Source of the DNA: an uncultured Clostridium sp.
GTDB lineage: Bacteria; Bacillota; Clostridia; TANB77; CAG-508
DNA length: 33,645 nt
Assembly: GCA_948471115.1 (NCBI GenBank)
Contig: CAOKRJ010000011.1
Span: 1 to 33,645 of the forward strand
Direction: 5' to 3'
Below the pieces are notes generated by a model. It was not told the origin of the DNA. It was given only the letters and a program-made list of their open reading frames with translations, and ran no database searches. A program made the position numbers and the translations under genes. Shown one piece after another: positions 1 through 9,646 of this stretch (position 1 is the stretch's first letter; each line of letters begins with the position of its first letter).

Positions 1-117
1 TATTTTTATATTTTATCACGGAAGGTTTTATTTACACAACTTTTTCTATACTCTCGAATCAAGAATTACAAAAAATAAAGTAGAAAGTCTACTGCATTAC
101 TATTGCATTATTTTTGC

Positions 118-164
118 AATAAAAAACCTTGCAAATAGTTGTTATACAACATTTACAAGGTTTT
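118..164 (-). terminator. Intrinsic terminator of the tRNA-Leu transcript
   Basis: A long near-perfect hairpin lies directly 3' of the tRNA on the minus strand. The arms pair AAACCTTG with CAAGGTTT, then AAAT with ATTT, then GTTGT with ACAAC. On the minus strand the stem runs into a T-rich tract. Position, strand and stem quality all fit a rho-independent terminator. Confidence 0.85.
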
Positions 165-170
165 AATTTT

Positions 171-258
171 TGGTGCAGATGGCCGGAATCGAACCGGCAC
201 GGAGGATTAGTCCGCAGGATTTTAAGTCCTGTGCGTCTGCCAGTTTCGCCACATCTGC
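171..258 (-). tRNA. tRNA-Leu (anticodon UAA)
   Basis: On the minus strand the 5' acceptor arm GCAGATG pairs with the 3' arm CATCTGC, followed by discriminator A and an encoded CCA. The anticodon stem CAGGA/TCCTG closes a seven-base loop CTTAAAA, giving anticodon TAA. A T-arm with GGTTCGATTCC is present. The length of 88 nt including CCA and the extra arm between anticodon and T stems are class II, as expected for leucine. It has its own perfect promoter upstream and a strong terminator downstream, so it is a single-gene transcription unit with a leader of about 40 nt. Confidence 0.97.
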
Positions 259-307
259 ATATTATAAGTTATAATCTTTTTATGTGTATCTTTAACTGAC
301 AAAATTT

Positions 308-336
308 ATTATACTATTTTTATAATATCTTGTCAA
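308..336 (-). promoter_or_regulatory. SigA-type promoter for tRNA-Leu
   Basis: On the minus strand there is a perfect TTGACA (331-336), a 17-bp spacer and a perfect TATAAT (308-313). The predicted transcription start is about 40 nt upstream of the mature tRNA-Leu 5' end. No other minus-strand gene lies between. Confidence 0.85.
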
Positions 337-389
337 TCCCTTTTTAAAATTTTTTTATTCCTTCTTTTTCTTTTGCATAATGACGTTTT

Positions 390-1190
390 TTATTTGATTT
401 TACTTTTTCTTCTATTGCCTTTATCTATTCTTCTACACTTGTGTCTATTGGTATTGGATTTTCTAATCCTTCTAAGCTAATTTTTTTCACTTAATACACA
501 TACCTTGCTTAATGCATTTGCCTCATGTATTCCAAATGCTTTTCTTTCACTACAAAATTTTTTCTTTAACTTACTAAATATTTGACTTTTTTTGTGCTCC
601 CATATTTCTATATTCTATCCCCGTTGGTACTTCTTCATTTGGATGTTCCTTTTGATATCTCTCTATTTGCTTTTTCCTGTCTTTTCCTTGTGCATATATC
701 ATTATTCCATCTGCTTCTTGATATATTATTGGTGTTTCTTTTTCTCCTGCTTTTAGCTTATCTTCTCGATGGACTTCAACTTTTTCTCTTGCATATTGTT
801 TTTTTTCTTTTCCTAGTTTTTATACTATATTCCATACTGCTACTCACTAATTGATATTCCTGTTATATTACTAATCATTTCATCACATACTCTATATGAT
901 ACTTAGGAAATATTCTGTACTACTAAATCTATTATCCCCCTAAAATCCTCACCATTTCTTTTATATTTAATAGTTTGTCTGTTAAATATATACTTTTATT
1001 TGTTTCATCTTTTTTTATTTATATTCTACTACTCCTGTTTTTGCTTTTACTATTGTTTCTTCCCTTTATGTCTGATTACTTGTATCCATTATCTTTTTAT
1101 ATATTCTTCTAACATATTTCTTAATATTTCATTTGGAAATTCACGTGCAATTTTATAAGCAATTTCTTCTAAATCCTTGAAACTCACTGT
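390..1190 (-). pseudogene. Decayed ISLre2-family (UPF0236) transposase
   Basis: The minus strand has no long ORF, but the three frames together read like an ISLre2/UPF0236 transposase. An N-terminal piece near 1095-1188 reads FKDLEEIAYKIAREFP. A middle piece near 840-905 reads SYRVCDEMISNITGISIS, and beyond a stop it continues in the style of AVWNIVQKLGKEKKQYAR. The best piece, about 575-790, contains VEVHRED, then IIYQEADGIMIYAQGKDRKK, the family's conserved acidic EADG region. Many stops and frameshifts separate the pieces, so the gene is dead. I could not define inverted repeats or target duplications. Family assignment is from memory of motifs. Confidence 0.7.
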
Positions 1191-1436
1191 TTATTTTGTT
1201 AAAATATTTCAAACATAAAAATACAACATGTATTTTTTGATACTTACAACCAAATTTATACACAAGGTATTTGTGACTGGCTAATCTTATTTTTTTATTT
1301 AATTTTGCCACAAAAAATTTAACTCATATTTATTCCTGGTTATAAAAAATATGTTGACAAATATTTTATATTTTGCCTACATTAATTGTAAACTTACCTT
1401 TTCGCTCTCAATTTTAATAAATTTGTCGTAAATCTA
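1191..1436. other. Intergenic stretch upstream of the sigH promoter
   Basis: No ORF or RNA gene is recognisable. A short inverted repeat (AAAATAC / GTATTTT, about 1219-1238) is present. A second possible plus-strand promoter, TTGACA (1354-1359) with an 18-bp gap to TACATT, could be an additional sigH promoter, but its -10 match is poor. Confidence 0.4.
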
Positions 1437-1465
1437 TTGACACTAAATACTTTTACTAATATAAT
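1437..1465 (+). promoter_or_regulatory. Consensus SigA-type promoter of sigH
   Basis: TTGACA at 1437-1442, exactly 17 bp of spacer and TATAAT at 1460-1465 form a perfect housekeeping promoter. The expected start near 1472 leaves a leader of about 25 nt before the sigH start codon. It probably drives sigH, tRNA-Thr and perhaps mltG, since no terminator is visible between them. Confidence 0.88.
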
Positions 1466-1497
1466 ATTTTTATAAGATAACAGCAGGAGGAAAACAT

Positions 1498-2160
1498 ATG
1501 GATAGTACAACAAATTTCCTATTTACAGATATTAATAGTCTAAAAAATAGAAGTGATGAAGAAATAGTTAAACTCATAAAACAGGATAATGATAATAAAG
1601 CTTTAGAGTTTTTATTAGATAAATATAAAGAACTAGTTAACATGAAAGTTGGTAAATATTTTATTATTGGTGCAGAGAAAGAGGATATGATTCAAGAAGG
1701 AATGATTGGATTATATAAGGCTATCCAAAATTTTGAATGTGATAAACAATCTTCATTTAAATCTTTTGCCAATATGTGTGTTGAACGACAAATGATAACA
1801 GCTATTAAAACATCAAATAGACAAAAACATATGCCTTTAAATGGCTATTTATCATTAAACTCTCCTTCAGGAGATCAAGATGAAGATGGAAAAGATTTAA
1901 TAGACATATTTAATTCAAATCTTATTGAAGATCCCCTAGAAACATTAACTAAAAAAGAATATTATAAAAATATTGAAAATACCATAGATAAATCACTTAG
2001 TGAATTTGAAAAACAAGTGTTAAATGGATTTATTAATGGAGAAACTTATGAACAAATTGCTATAAAATTAGATACTCAAGCAAAGTCTGTTGATAATGCT
2101 ATTCAAAGAATAAGAAAAAAAGCAATAAAAAATATTGTAAGCGTAGAGGAAATTTTTTAA
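1498..2160 (+). CDS. sigH: RNA polymerase sigma factor, SigH/Spo0H type
   Basis: The 220-residue protein has the layout of an alternative sigma-70 factor. Conserved region 2 includes EDMIQEGMIGLYKAIQNF (about 62-79) and the following FKSFANMCVERQMITAIK segment. The C-terminal region 4 helix-turn-helix is LSEFEKQVLNGFINGETYEQ and the following residues (about 158-205), ending in a basic RIRKK stretch. Length and sequence match the SigH/Spo0H family, which in Bacillus and Clostridium directs early sporulation and post-exponential genes. The start is fixed by AGGAGG at 1485-1490, seven bases before ATG. A perfect housekeeping promoter lies just upstream, and a tRNA-Thr gene follows 20 nt after the stop. 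Whether this organism sporulates cannot be told from the window. Confidence 0.93.
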   Translation: MDSTTNFLFTDINSLKNRSDEEIVKLIKQDNDNKALEFLLDKYKELVNMKVGKYFIIGAEKEDMIQEGMIGLYKAIQNFECDKQSSFKSFANMCVERQMITAIKTSNRQKHMPLNGYLSLNSPSGDQDEDGKDLIDIFNSNLIEDPLETLTKKEYYKNIENTIDKSLSEFEKQVLNGFINGETYEQIAIKLDTQAKSVDNAIQRIRKKAIKNIVSVEEIF

Positions 2161-2180
2161 TATCCTCTATACATTTATAT

Positions 2181-2256
2181 GCTTGCATAGCTCAGTAGGT
2201 AGAGTGCAGCCTTGGTAAGGCTGAGGTCACGGGTTCAATTCCCGTTGCAAGCTCCA
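2181..2256 (+). tRNA. tRNA-Thr (anticodon GGU)
   Basis: The acceptor arms GCTTGCA and TGCAAGC pair perfectly, followed by T and an encoded CCA. The D-arm contains GCTCAGTAGGTAGAGC-like sequence. The anticodon stem CAGCC/GGCTG closes loop TTGGTAA with anticodon GGT, and the T-arm contains GGTTCAATTCC. It decodes ACC and ACU. It lies 20 nt after sigH and 38 nt before mltG with no separate promoter or terminator visible, so it is probably processed from the sigH transcript. Confidence 0.97.
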
Positions 2257-2294
2257 AAAGAAATTTGTGTTTTGAGGAAGGAATGAATATATAA

Positions 2295-3368
2295 ATGGCA
2301 AAAAAAATAATAATAATAGTAGTAGCATTAATTATAATGGTTATATTTTCAATATATACTTGGTATATTTTTAATATAATGCCAGTAGATAAATATGATA
2401 TTGCATCATATAATATAGAAATACCAATGGGTTCAAGTTCATCTACTATCGCAAAAAAATTAAAGACTGAAGGAATAATAAAAAATGAATTAGCCTTTAA
2501 AATATATGTAAAATTAAATAATATAAATAATTTTCAAGCAGGTATATATAACTTGACAAAAAACCTGTCTACAAAAGAAATTGTAGAAATTTTACAAACA
2601 GGAAAAGTTAATGGGAAAGATTCTATATCAATAACTTTTGTAGAAGGCAAGAATATGAGATGGATTTCAAAAAAAATTGCAGAAACTACAAATAATACTG
2701 AAGAAGATGTGTATTCTTTATTAGAGAACAAAGAATATATAGATTCTTTAATTGAAAAATATTGGTTTTTAACAGATGAAATCAAAAATGAAAATATTTA
2801 CTATCCTTTAGAAGGCTATTTATTTCCAGACACATATGAATTTGAAAATAAAGATATAAAAGTGGAAAAAATATTTGAAAAACTATTAAATCAAATGGAT
2901 AAAAAGCTAAGTGTATATAAAAATGATATAGAAAAATCAAAATATTCTGTACATGAAATTTTATCTACTGCTGCAATAATTGAAAATGAAGCAGTATTTG
3001 ATGCAGATAGAAAAGACATTGCTGGTGTAATATATAATAGATTAAAAGAAAATATGTCTATCCAAAGTGATGTAACGACATATTATGCATTTAAGATAGA
3101 AATGGGAAGCAGAGACTTATATTTATCAGATATTAATAAATACAACCCATATAATACTCGTGGTCCAAACATGACAGGAAAATTACCTGTTGGACCAATA
3201 TCAATGGTAAGTATAGCATCAATAGAAGCAGCAATTAATCCAAATGAAAATAATTATATCTATTTTGTAGCGGATAAAAATGGAAAAGTATATTTTACAA
3301 GAACTTATGATGAACATATGACAAAAGTAAATGAATTAAAAAACTCTGGGCTATGGATACAATTTTAA
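2295..3368 (+). CDS. mltG: Endolytic murein transglycosylase MltG (YceG family)
   Basis: The 357-residue protein starts with a membrane anchor (about residues 3-27) followed by an extracellular YceG/MltG domain. MltG cleaves nascent peptidoglycan glycan strands and is thought to set strand length. The catalytic region reads STAAIIENEA, with the expected glutamate near residue 229. Downstream are NRLKENMSIQSDVTTYYA and the family signature around YNTR...GKLPVGPIS and IEAAINP. GAGGAAGG at 2274-2281 lies about 12 nt before the ATG, a somewhat long spacing; a closer upstream ATG at 2283 runs into a stop after three codons. It follows sigH and tRNA-Thr and converges on the LTA-synthase-like gene with only 15 nt between stops. 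Confidence 0.93.
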   Translation: MAKKIIIIVVALIIMVIFSIYTWYIFNIMPVDKYDIASYNIEIPMGSSSSTIAKKLKTEGIIKNELAFKIYVKLNNINNFQAGIYNLTKNLSTKEIVEILQTGKVNGKDSISITFVEGKNMRWISKKIAETTNNTEEDVYSLLENKEYIDSLIEKYWFLTDEIKNENIYYPLEGYLFPDTYEFENKDIKVEKIFEKLLNQMDKKLSVYKNDIEKSKYSVHEILSTAAIIENEAVFDADRKDIAGVIYNRLKENMSIQSDVTTYYAFKIEMGSRDLYLSDINKYNPYNTRGPNMTGKLPVGPISMVSIASIEAAINPNENNYIYFVADKNGKVYFTRTYDEHMTKVNELKNSGLWIQF

Positions 3369-3383
3369 TCTTGTTATTTTTTA

Positions 3384-5357
3384 TTAATCCATTCCCCACT
3401 TTAGTGATGTCCAGAGTTCTCTATAAAAGTCGTTTTCTAATATTAATTTTGATATTTGATATTTATTGTAAATTGTATTAGTTATATTTTTTACATATGT
3501 ATCTATATCAAATTCTTCGTTTATCCCTTGAAAAAGTTCAAATTTATTTGTTAATGCTTCGTATTTTCCATATTTTGTTATGAAACTTCTATTTGAATAT
3601 ATAACTAAAGAGTTACTATCTGATAAAATATCTCTTCCCATTAATAATCTAGAGTCAAATTCTATACCAAATAAGTTTAACATTGTTGGTAGTAAGTCTA
3701 AACTACTACTAATTTTCTCTACCTTAATTGGTTCTTTCATTTCACTATTCCAAATTAATGCTGTTGAATGATGTTTTTCAAAAGTATCATCTCTTTTTAT
3801 TTTTGATAATTCATTTACTTCATCAAGTGTTAGTCCATAAGGATAATGGTCTCCACTAATTAGTATTACAGTATTTTCTAATTCTCCTGCTTCTTCTAAT
3901 CTTTTTATTAGTAATTCTACTGCCCTATCTAATTCTATTTGTGCTGCTAAATATCCTTTAGCTTTTTCTGAATAATCTAAGTTTTCTACATAGTTCCAAT
4001 TCTGTTCTACTATTTTATTTCCGCTAGGTGTATATTGCAAATGCCCACTTACTGTCATATAATATGTTAAAAATTTTCCTTCCCCTTCTTTTAGATAGTC
4101 ATTTGTAGTTACATCTATCATACTTAAATCACTACTTGGCCAGTTATTAAGGTCCATTCTCTTTTCTAGTCCATTTCCTTTTGCTAAATATGAATTATAT
4201 CCCATACCTTTTAGGTATTTGTGCCTATTATAATATGTTGCTGTATGATTATGATATGCTTGTGATGAATATCCTAATTTTTCAAATACATTAGCATAGG
4301 AATATGGCATATAATTTTCTTCTACTTTTTCTAAACTCCATGTTCCTTCTTCTGGTAATAATGATGTATCTGTCATATATTCTCCATCTGCTGTACTAAC
4401 AGGAAATAAAGGTGTATATAAATTATCAAATTGAAATCCCTCTGAATATAGTTTATATAATGTTGGTGTTAATTCCTCATTAATAGCTAAATCTGTAAAT
4501 GATTCTGCTACAAATACTATTAGGTTTTTCCCTGCAAACATTCCTGTATATCCATTCTTTTTACTTGGTTCTTGTTTTGATATATATTCATAAATACTAT
4601 TTATAGTTGGATTAGTTTCATTATTTATTAAATTATTCCAATCAATATCTAACAAATTATATTCTATTTCTCTATCCATATTTTCTTGTTTTACTAAGGT
4701 TTGCTTACCTGTTACTAGAGTGTTTTTTTCTTGAAATCCAAATAATAATCTTTTTAGGTCTAATTTCATAGTTGTTAAAATTCCAAATTTATTAGCAGAA
4801 ATTGTTGGAGCATTTACATTATAGTACAAATTTCTATCTGAATATAGTTCATCAGTATTTGTACTTATTATACATATTAATGCTATTATTTGTGCTATTA
4901 AACCTATTATTATTGTAATCAGCTTTTGTTGTAGTTTTAAATTTTCAAATTGAATTTTGTTTTTTTTATGTAATATTACTAAGCCTATAATAGGTAATAC
5001 AAATAATATCATTATATACCATCCCTTTATGGCAGTTTCTAATATTGTTGTGGAAAATTGTAATATTTGTCCCGCTCCATTTGTGGCTGAATAGAATGAT
5101 ATTATTGCTTGATAAATATTGTAATATATGAATTGTGCTACAAAAATTCCTATAATAATTGTCATAAATATATAACTAAGAATTATACTTACTTTTCTTT
5201 TTATATTTGTTAATAAATTTAAAATGACAGCAAACATTGTACTGAATAAAATTATATATCCTAATGATTTTACTGAATTAAATATAGTTATGGAGAAAAT
5301 TATTTCTTCATATATTATAAAAAACATCCATAAGACAAAGTTATTTATTCTTTTCAT
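3384..5357 (-). CDS. LTA-synthase-like sulfatase-fold membrane phosphotransferase
   Basis: The 657-residue protein has about five N-terminal membrane segments in the first 170 residues, then an extracellular alkaline-phosphatase/sulfatase-fold domain from about residue 270. Landmarks are LIVFVAESFTDLAI (metal-binding Glu), FPVSTADGEYM with the probable nucleophilic threonine, GHLQYTP, and ISGDHYPYG with the metal-binding Asp and His. This layout matches lipoteichoic acid synthase (LtaS/YfnI), which polymerises glycerol phosphate from phosphatidylglycerol on the outer membrane face. Other phosphoglycerol or phosphoethanolamine transferases share the fold, so the exact substrate is inferred. 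AAAGGAT precedes the ATG. The gene is 54 nt downstream of nadD and may have its own weak promoter. Confidence 0.85.
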   Translation of the reverse strand: MKRINNFVLWMFFIIYEEIIFSITIFNSVKSLGYIILFSTMFAVILNLLTNIKRKVSIILSYIFMTIIIGIFVAQFIYYNIYQAIISFYSATNGAGQILQFSTTILETAIKGWYIMILFVLPIIGLVILHKKNKIQFENLKLQQKLITIIIGLIAQIIALICIISTNTDELYSDRNLYYNVNAPTISANKFGILTTMKLDLKRLLFGFQEKNTLVTGKQTLVKQENMDREIEYNLLDIDWNNLINNETNPTINSIYEYISKQEPSKKNGYTGMFAGKNLIVFVAESFTDLAINEELTPTLYKLYSEGFQFDNLYTPLFPVSTADGEYMTDTSLLPEEGTWSLEKVEENYMPYSYANVFEKLGYSSQAYHNHTATYYNRHKYLKGMGYNSYLAKGNGLEKRMDLNNWPSSDLSMIDVTTNDYLKEGEGKFLTYYMTVSGHLQYTPSGNKIVEQNWNYVENLDYSEKAKGYLAAQIELDRAVELLIKRLEEAGELENTVILISGDHYPYGLTLDEVNELSKIKRDDTFEKHHSTALIWNSEMKEPIKVEKISSSLDLLPTMLNLFGIEFDSRLLMGRDILSDSNSLVIYSNRSFITKYGKYEALTNKFELFQGINEEFDIDTYVKNITNTIYNKYQISKLILENDFYRELWTSLKWGMD

Positions 5358-5387
5358 AATGTGTATCCTTTCTTGCTAATAAAATTT

Positions 5388-5416
5388 ATCATAGTCTTAA
5401 TATTTCATTTTCTAAA
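5388..5416 (-). promoter_or_regulatory. Possible promoter of the LTA-synthase-like gene
   Basis: On the minus strand TTTAGA (5411-5416), 17 bp and TATGAT (5388-5393) lie about 30 nt before the start codon and overlap the nadD stop. Each box has two mismatches or fewer to consensus. Read-through from nadD is also possible. Confidence 0.35.
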
Positions 5417-6014
5417 TTTTAGTAGAATAAATATTATTTTCTCTTATGTAATTATATACTCCATCATCTAAATTGTCTGGATTTTCTCCTTTTTTTATCT
5501 GTTCTCTAATTGTAGTTGAAGAACAGTCGTAAAACTCTACATTGTTGATTATTGTAAATCTTTTCTTATTTCTCTTTAATAGTTCATTATTTTCTATTAT
5601 ATCTTTTGTTTCTGTTAAACCTCTATCTAATATTATATAATTGTAATTACTAACTAATATATTACTTTCATACCAAAATGGTAACTTTTCTAAATTATCT
5701 GCTCCCATTATAAAGTAAATCTCTTCTTTTTTATATTGATTTTTTAATATTTCAAATATTTCTATTGTCTTATAGTTTTTAGTTTCCCTTATTTCTATAT
5801 CTGATACTTGAAGATTATCTTCTCTAATAGATGCTATTTCTAACATATTATATCTATGTATCCCTTTTGCCATTCCTTCTTTTTGATATAAATCGCCTAC
5901 TGGTACAAATATTACTTTGTCTAAATTACATTCTTTTATAACTTTTTTTGCTAGTTCAATATGTGCTTTTGTTGGTGGATTGAAGCTTCCTCCATAGAAG
6001 CCTATTCTTGACAT
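5412..6014 (-). CDS. nadD: Nicotinate-nucleotide adenylyltransferase NadD
   Basis: NadD transfers AMP from ATP to nicotinic acid mononucleotide, the adenylation step of NAD synthesis. The start is taken at 6014 (MSRIGFYGG): it follows an AAAGGA-like site and clears the upstream gene's stop, whereas the longer reading frame would run into the kinase gene. This gives 200 residues, normal for NadD. The nucleotidyltransferase signature GGSFNPPTKAH is at residues 8-18, FIMGADNL lies mid-protein, and the C-terminal SSTTIREQI corresponds to the conserved SxTxxR motif. It starts 13 nt after the kinase-like gene and is clearly in the same operon. Confidence 0.94.
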   Translation of the reverse strand: MSRIGFYGGSFNPPTKAHIELAKKVIKECNLDKVIFVPVGDLYQKEGMAKGIHRYNMLEIASIREDNLQVSDIEIRETKNYKTIEIFEILKNQYKKEEIYFIMGADNLEKLPFWYESNILVSNYNYIILDRGLTETKDIIENNELLKRNKKRFTIINNVEFYDCSSTTIREQIKKGENPDNLDDGVYNYIRENNIYSTKI

Positions 6015-6027
6015 TTTTATTTCCTTT

Positions 6028-6594
6028 CTATTCTGAAAATAATTCTCCAAAATATTTTTCCATTCTTTCTTCAAATTTTCCATCATTATCTGTATTAAGT
6101 CTTATAACTTTTATATTTTTTGCTTGTTTTTCTACTTCATATGCAAGTTTTAAGTATTCTCTTTGTTGAAGTATACTACTTTCAACCTCAAATTTTTGAT
6201 ATTCGTGTTTATCTCTTTTTAGTCTATTTTTAAATTCCGCTTCATCCTCTAAATACAATATCACAAGATATATATCAGCATCGATATTATCTAATCTGTT
6301 TAATAAATATTTATATACATCAGCAAAATTGTATTTTTGGTATCCTAATCTGGCATATACTTCATTTGAAAAAAAGTTTCTATCAAATATCATATTTATA
6401 TCTTTACAATTTTCAATGTAATCTAATAATTTCTCATATTTAATTTTAATTTTTTCTTTTCCAGTCTCTGTTTTATCTTTTATTCCTGATAGTCTATATA
6501 AATCTGTTGCACTCATTTTTTCTCTTAAATAATTTGTTACTGTAGTTTTTCCTGTTCCTTGTGGTCCTTCTACTATTATTATTGTATCTTTCAT
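6028..6594 (-). CDS. P-loop (deoxy)nucleoside/thymidylate-kinase-like protein
   Basis: The 188-residue protein has a Walker A motif GPQGTGKTT at residues 10-18. A DRNFFSNEVYA motif follows, resembling the DR(Y/H)xxS substrate-binding motif of thymidylate and deoxynucleoside kinases. A basic lid-like stretch NRLKRDKHEYQKFE completes the pattern. It probably phosphorylates a nucleoside or nucleotide, but the substrate cannot be read from the sequence, and a chaperone-like NMP-kinase relative is possible. AAGGAG lies 6 nt before ATG. It sits between metG (67 nt) and nadD (13 nt). Confidence 0.7.
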   Translation of the reverse strand: MKDTIIIVEGPQGTGKTTVTNYLREKMSATDLYRLSGIKDKTETGKEKIKIKYEKLLDYIENCKDINMIFDRNFFSNEVYARLGYQKYNFADVYKYLLNRLDNIDADIYLVILYLEDEAEFKNRLKRDKHEYQKFEVESSILQQREYLKLAYEVEKQAKNIKVIRLNTDNDGKFEERMEKYFGELFSE

Positions 6595-6661
6595 ATTTTG
6601 CTCCTTTTCTATTTCATTTCAATTGAAGTTTAACAACGCCAAATGTCCATTATCTTCGAAC

Positions 6662-8239
6662 TTACATTTGAGATTTGATATATTGGGTCTCTTCCTCCAT
6701 ATCCAATCTCATGAATAATGGCTCTCCTTTTTCAATCACCTTCGTTCTATCTTTTATTTTAAGTCCACTTTTTATGCTTTCCCATTCATGCAATTCTTTT
6801 TCTTTTATTCCTAATTGTCTTAATATCTCTTTACCAGTATTATTCATAATAGGCAATATCATTATAGCTATCTTTCTTAAATTTTCACTTAAATGATACA
6901 TTACAGAAGCTAGTTTTTCCTTTTCTTCATTTTTTGCAAGTACCCATGGTGCAGTTTCGTCTATATATTTATTTGTTCTAGATATTATGCTCCAAATATT
7001 TTCCAAGGCATTACTAATATGATAACTATCCATACATTCTTCTACTGATTGTATCTTCTCAGCTGTGAATTTTTCTAATTCATCATCAACTTCTGTTTTT
7101 GCACTTAAATTTGTTTGTATTATTCCATCAAAATATTTATTTATCATTCCTATTGTTCTGTTTAAAAGATTTCCTAAGTCATTACATAAATCAAAGTTAA
7201 ATCTTTCGATAAATCCTTCTGGAGAAAATACTGCATCTTGACCAAATGTGAATTCTCTTAATAAGAAATATTTAAAAGCATCTAGTCCATATCTATCTAT
7301 TAACATTTCTGGATAGACAACATTTCCTTTTGATTTCGACATTTTACCGTCTTTCATCATGATAAATCCATGTGCATAAATCTTCTTTGGAAGTGGTAAA
7401 TCTAAAGCCATTAGGAATATTGGCCAATATATTCCATGAAATCTTATAATATCTTTTCCAACAATTTGTAAATCAGCAGGCCAGTATTTCTTTAATAGGG
7501 TATCATCATCTGATAAATATCCTAATGCTGTAATATAGTTCGTTAAAGCGTCTAACCATACATATATTATATGTTTTGAATCTTTTCTTACTTTAATTCC
7601 CCAATCAAAAGTTGTCCTAGTTACACATAAGTCTTCAAGTCCTGGTTTTAGGAAATTATTAAATAGTTCGTTTTTTCTTGATTCTGGTTGTATAAAGTCT
7701 GGATTCTCATTATAAAATTTAATTAACCTGTCTGTGTATTTTTTCATATTAAAGAAATATGATTCTTCTTTCATTTTCTTAACTTCACGTCCACATTCAG
7801 GGCATTTTCCATCATTTAATTGAGTTTCTGTAAAATATGTCTCACAAGGCATACAATACCAGCCTTCATATTCCCCTTTATATATATCACCTTGCTCCAT
7901 TAATCTATCAAAAATTTCTTCTACTATTTTAGAATGTCTCTTTTCAGTGGTACGTATAAAATCATCATATTTAATATCCATTTTAGCCCATAGCCTTTTT
8001 GCATCATCTGCCATTTTATCTACATGTTCTTGTGGTGTTTTTCCTTCTTTTTTTGCTACTTCCTCAATTTTTTGACCATGCTCATCTAGCCCTGTTAATA
8101 GCCTTACATCATATCCTCTTAGTTCTTTATATCTTTTAATGGTGTCTGCGAGTGTTGTTGTATATGCTGTTCCTATATGAAATTTACCACTCGGATAATA
8201 TATAGGTGTTGTTATATAAAATTTTTTTCTTTCTTCCAT
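6662..8239 (-). CDS. metG: Methionyl-tRNA synthetase, short form
   Basis: The enzyme charges tRNA-Met with methionine. Its class I signatures are FHIGTAY near residue 20 (the HIGH motif) and [10 protein letters not shown] near residue 300 (KMSKS). A zinc knuckle CMPCETYF...CPECGR lies in the connective-peptide region near residues 129-150. The length of 525 residues ends soon after the anticodon-binding helical domain, so the C-terminal EMAPII-like tRNA-binding domain of many Bacillota MetRS (about 650 residues) is absent. An AAAGGA-type site precedes ATG. It starts 14 nt after glmM ends, in the same operon as fmt, whose product formylates the Met-tRNA made here. Confidence 0.96.
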   Translation of the reverse strand: MEERKKFYITTPIYYPSGKFHIGTAYTTTLADTIKRYKELRGYDVRLLTGLDEHGQKIEEVAKKEGKTPQEHVDKMADDAKRLWAKMDIKYDDFIRTTEKRHSKIVEEIFDRLMEQGDIYKGEYEGWYCMPCETYFTETQLNDGKCPECGREVKKMKEESYFFNMKKYTDRLIKFYNENPDFIQPESRKNELFNNFLKPGLEDLCVTRTTFDWGIKVRKDSKHIIYVWLDALTNYITALGYLSDDDTLLKKYWPADLQIVGKDIIRFHGIYWPIFLMALDLPLPKKIYAHGFIMMKDGKMSKSKGNVVYPEMLIDRYGLDAFKYFLLREFTFGQDAVFSPEGFIERFNFDLCNDLGNLLNRTIGMINKYFDGIIQTNLSAKTEVDDELEKFTAEKIQSVEECMDSYHISNALENIWSIISRTNKYIDETAPWVLAKNEEKEKLASVMYHLSENLRKIAIMILPIMNNTGKEILRQLGIKEKELHEWESIKSGLKIKDRTKVIEKGEPLFMRLDMEEETQYIKSQM

Positions 8240-8253
8240 TATTTTTTTCCTTT

Positions 8254-9612
8254 CTATCCCATTTTTTCTTGTATAATATTTGCAATATCTTTAGCTGCTT
8301 TGTCTATGTAATTTTTATCTTTTCCTTCTAACATTACTCTAAACAAAGGCTCTGTCCCTGATTTTCTTATTAATACTCTTCCTTCTCCTTCTAACTCCTT
8401 CTCTGTTTTTGAAATTATTTCTCCTATTTCAGGATATTTATTCATATCAAATTCTTTTACTTTTACATTGATTAGAGTTTGTGGATATATTGTCATTATT
8501 TTGCATACATCTGAAAAAGACTTTCTAGCTTCTAATAATATTTTTATAATCATTAGTGATGTTACAATTCCATCTCCTGTTAAGTTAAAGTCTGAAAGAA
8601 TAATATGTCCTGATTGTTCCCCTCCTAAGTTACCACCATTTTTTAACATTTCTTCTAAAACATATCTGTCTCCAACTTTTGTTTGAACTAACTCTAAATT
8701 ATTATTATTTGCATATTTGTTTAATCCAATATTACTCATAACAGTTGCAACAAGTTTATTTTTTTCTAACATATTATTTTTCTTCATATAGTCTGCAATG
8801 ATTGCTAAGATAATATCTCCATTTACTTCTTCTCCTCTTTCATTTATAGTTAAACATCGGTCTCCATCTCCATCATAAGCAATTCCCATGCTTAATTTAT
8901 TTTCTAATACATATTGTTTTAATTGTTCTAAGTGTGTTGAACCACAGTTTTTATTTATATTTATTCCATCTGGATTATTATTTATTATTTTATATTTTAT
9001 TCCTAGTTCTTTAAATATTTTTTCTGCAATTTTATATGTTGCACCATTAGCAGTATCAATTCCTACTATAAAATCTTCTATATTATATTTTTGTATATCA
9101 TCTTTAAAAATATTCACTACAAATTTAAAATAATCATCAACTAGGTCTTCTTTAACAGATGCTGTTCCTATATCTTGACTGTTTATTTGTTTATTTAATG
9201 CAATTCCACTATCTATGGTCTCTTCAATTTCCTCTTCTATATTATCAGGGATTTTTGTCCCTTTATTACTAAAAAACTTAATTCCATTATATTCAAATGT
9301 GTTATGTGATGCTGAAATTACTACACTCATATCTGCATTTGTTTCTTTTGTTAGATATGCAATTGCTGGTGTAGGTGCTACTCCTATTAGTTCAACATTT
9401 GCTCCACTACTTAAAAAACCTGCTATCATTGCACTTTCTATTAATGTTCCTGAAATTCTTGTATCTCTACCTATAATAATTCTTGGTTTTACCCCTTCTT
9501 TAACATTTTTTGTTAATACATATGCTCCAGCTTTTGATATGGTATATACGAACTCTGGCGTAAGTTCTGTATTTGCAATTCTTCTTATACCATCAGTTCC
9601 AAAATATTTCAT
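8254..9612 (-). CDS. glmM: Phosphoglucosamine mutase GlmM
   Basis: GlmM converts glucosamine-6-phosphate to glucosamine-1-phosphate, feeding UDP-GlcNAc for peptidoglycan and wall polymers. The start is taken at 9612 ([11 protein letters not shown]) because GGAAGG lies just upstream and the family begins this way; the 18 extra upstream codons are not expected. This gives 452 residues, a normal length. Motifs in order are the N-terminal GTDGIRR, the phosphoserine loop [13 protein letters not shown] (active-site serine near 100), the metal loop DGDGDRC and the C-terminal phosphate-binding [12 protein letters not shown]. It lies 34 nt after fmt and 14 nt before metG. Confidence 0.96.
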   Translation of the reverse strand: MKYFGTDGIRRIANTELTPEFVYTISKAGAYVLTKNVKEGVKPRIIIGRDTRISGTLIESAMIAGFLSSGANVELIGVAPTPAIAYLTKETNADMSVVISASHNTFEYNGIKFFSNKGTKIPDNIEEEIEETIDSGIALNKQINSQDIGTASVKEDLVDDYFKFVVNIFKDDIQKYNIEDFIVGIDTANGATYKIAEKIFKELGIKYKIINNNPDGININKNCGSTHLEQLKQYVLENKLSMGIAYDGDGDRCLTINERGEEVNGDIILAIIADYMKKNNMLEKNKLVATVMSNIGLNKYANNNNLELVQTKVGDRYVLEEMLKNGGNLGGEQSGHIILSDFNLTGDGIVTSLMIIKILLEARKSFSDVCKIMTIYPQTLINVKVKEFDMNKYPEIGEIISKTEKELEGEGRVLIRKSGTEPLFRVMLEGKDKNYIDKAAKDIANIIQEKMG

Positions 9613-9646
9613 TTTTATATCCTTCCTTTCGAATACATAAATCAAT

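Noticed and set aside
582..854. Plus-strand 90-codon hydrophobic frame
   Set aside because: It is the antisense of the best-preserved part of the decayed ISLre2 transposase; its leucine/phenylalanine-rich composition is what AT-rich antisense gives.
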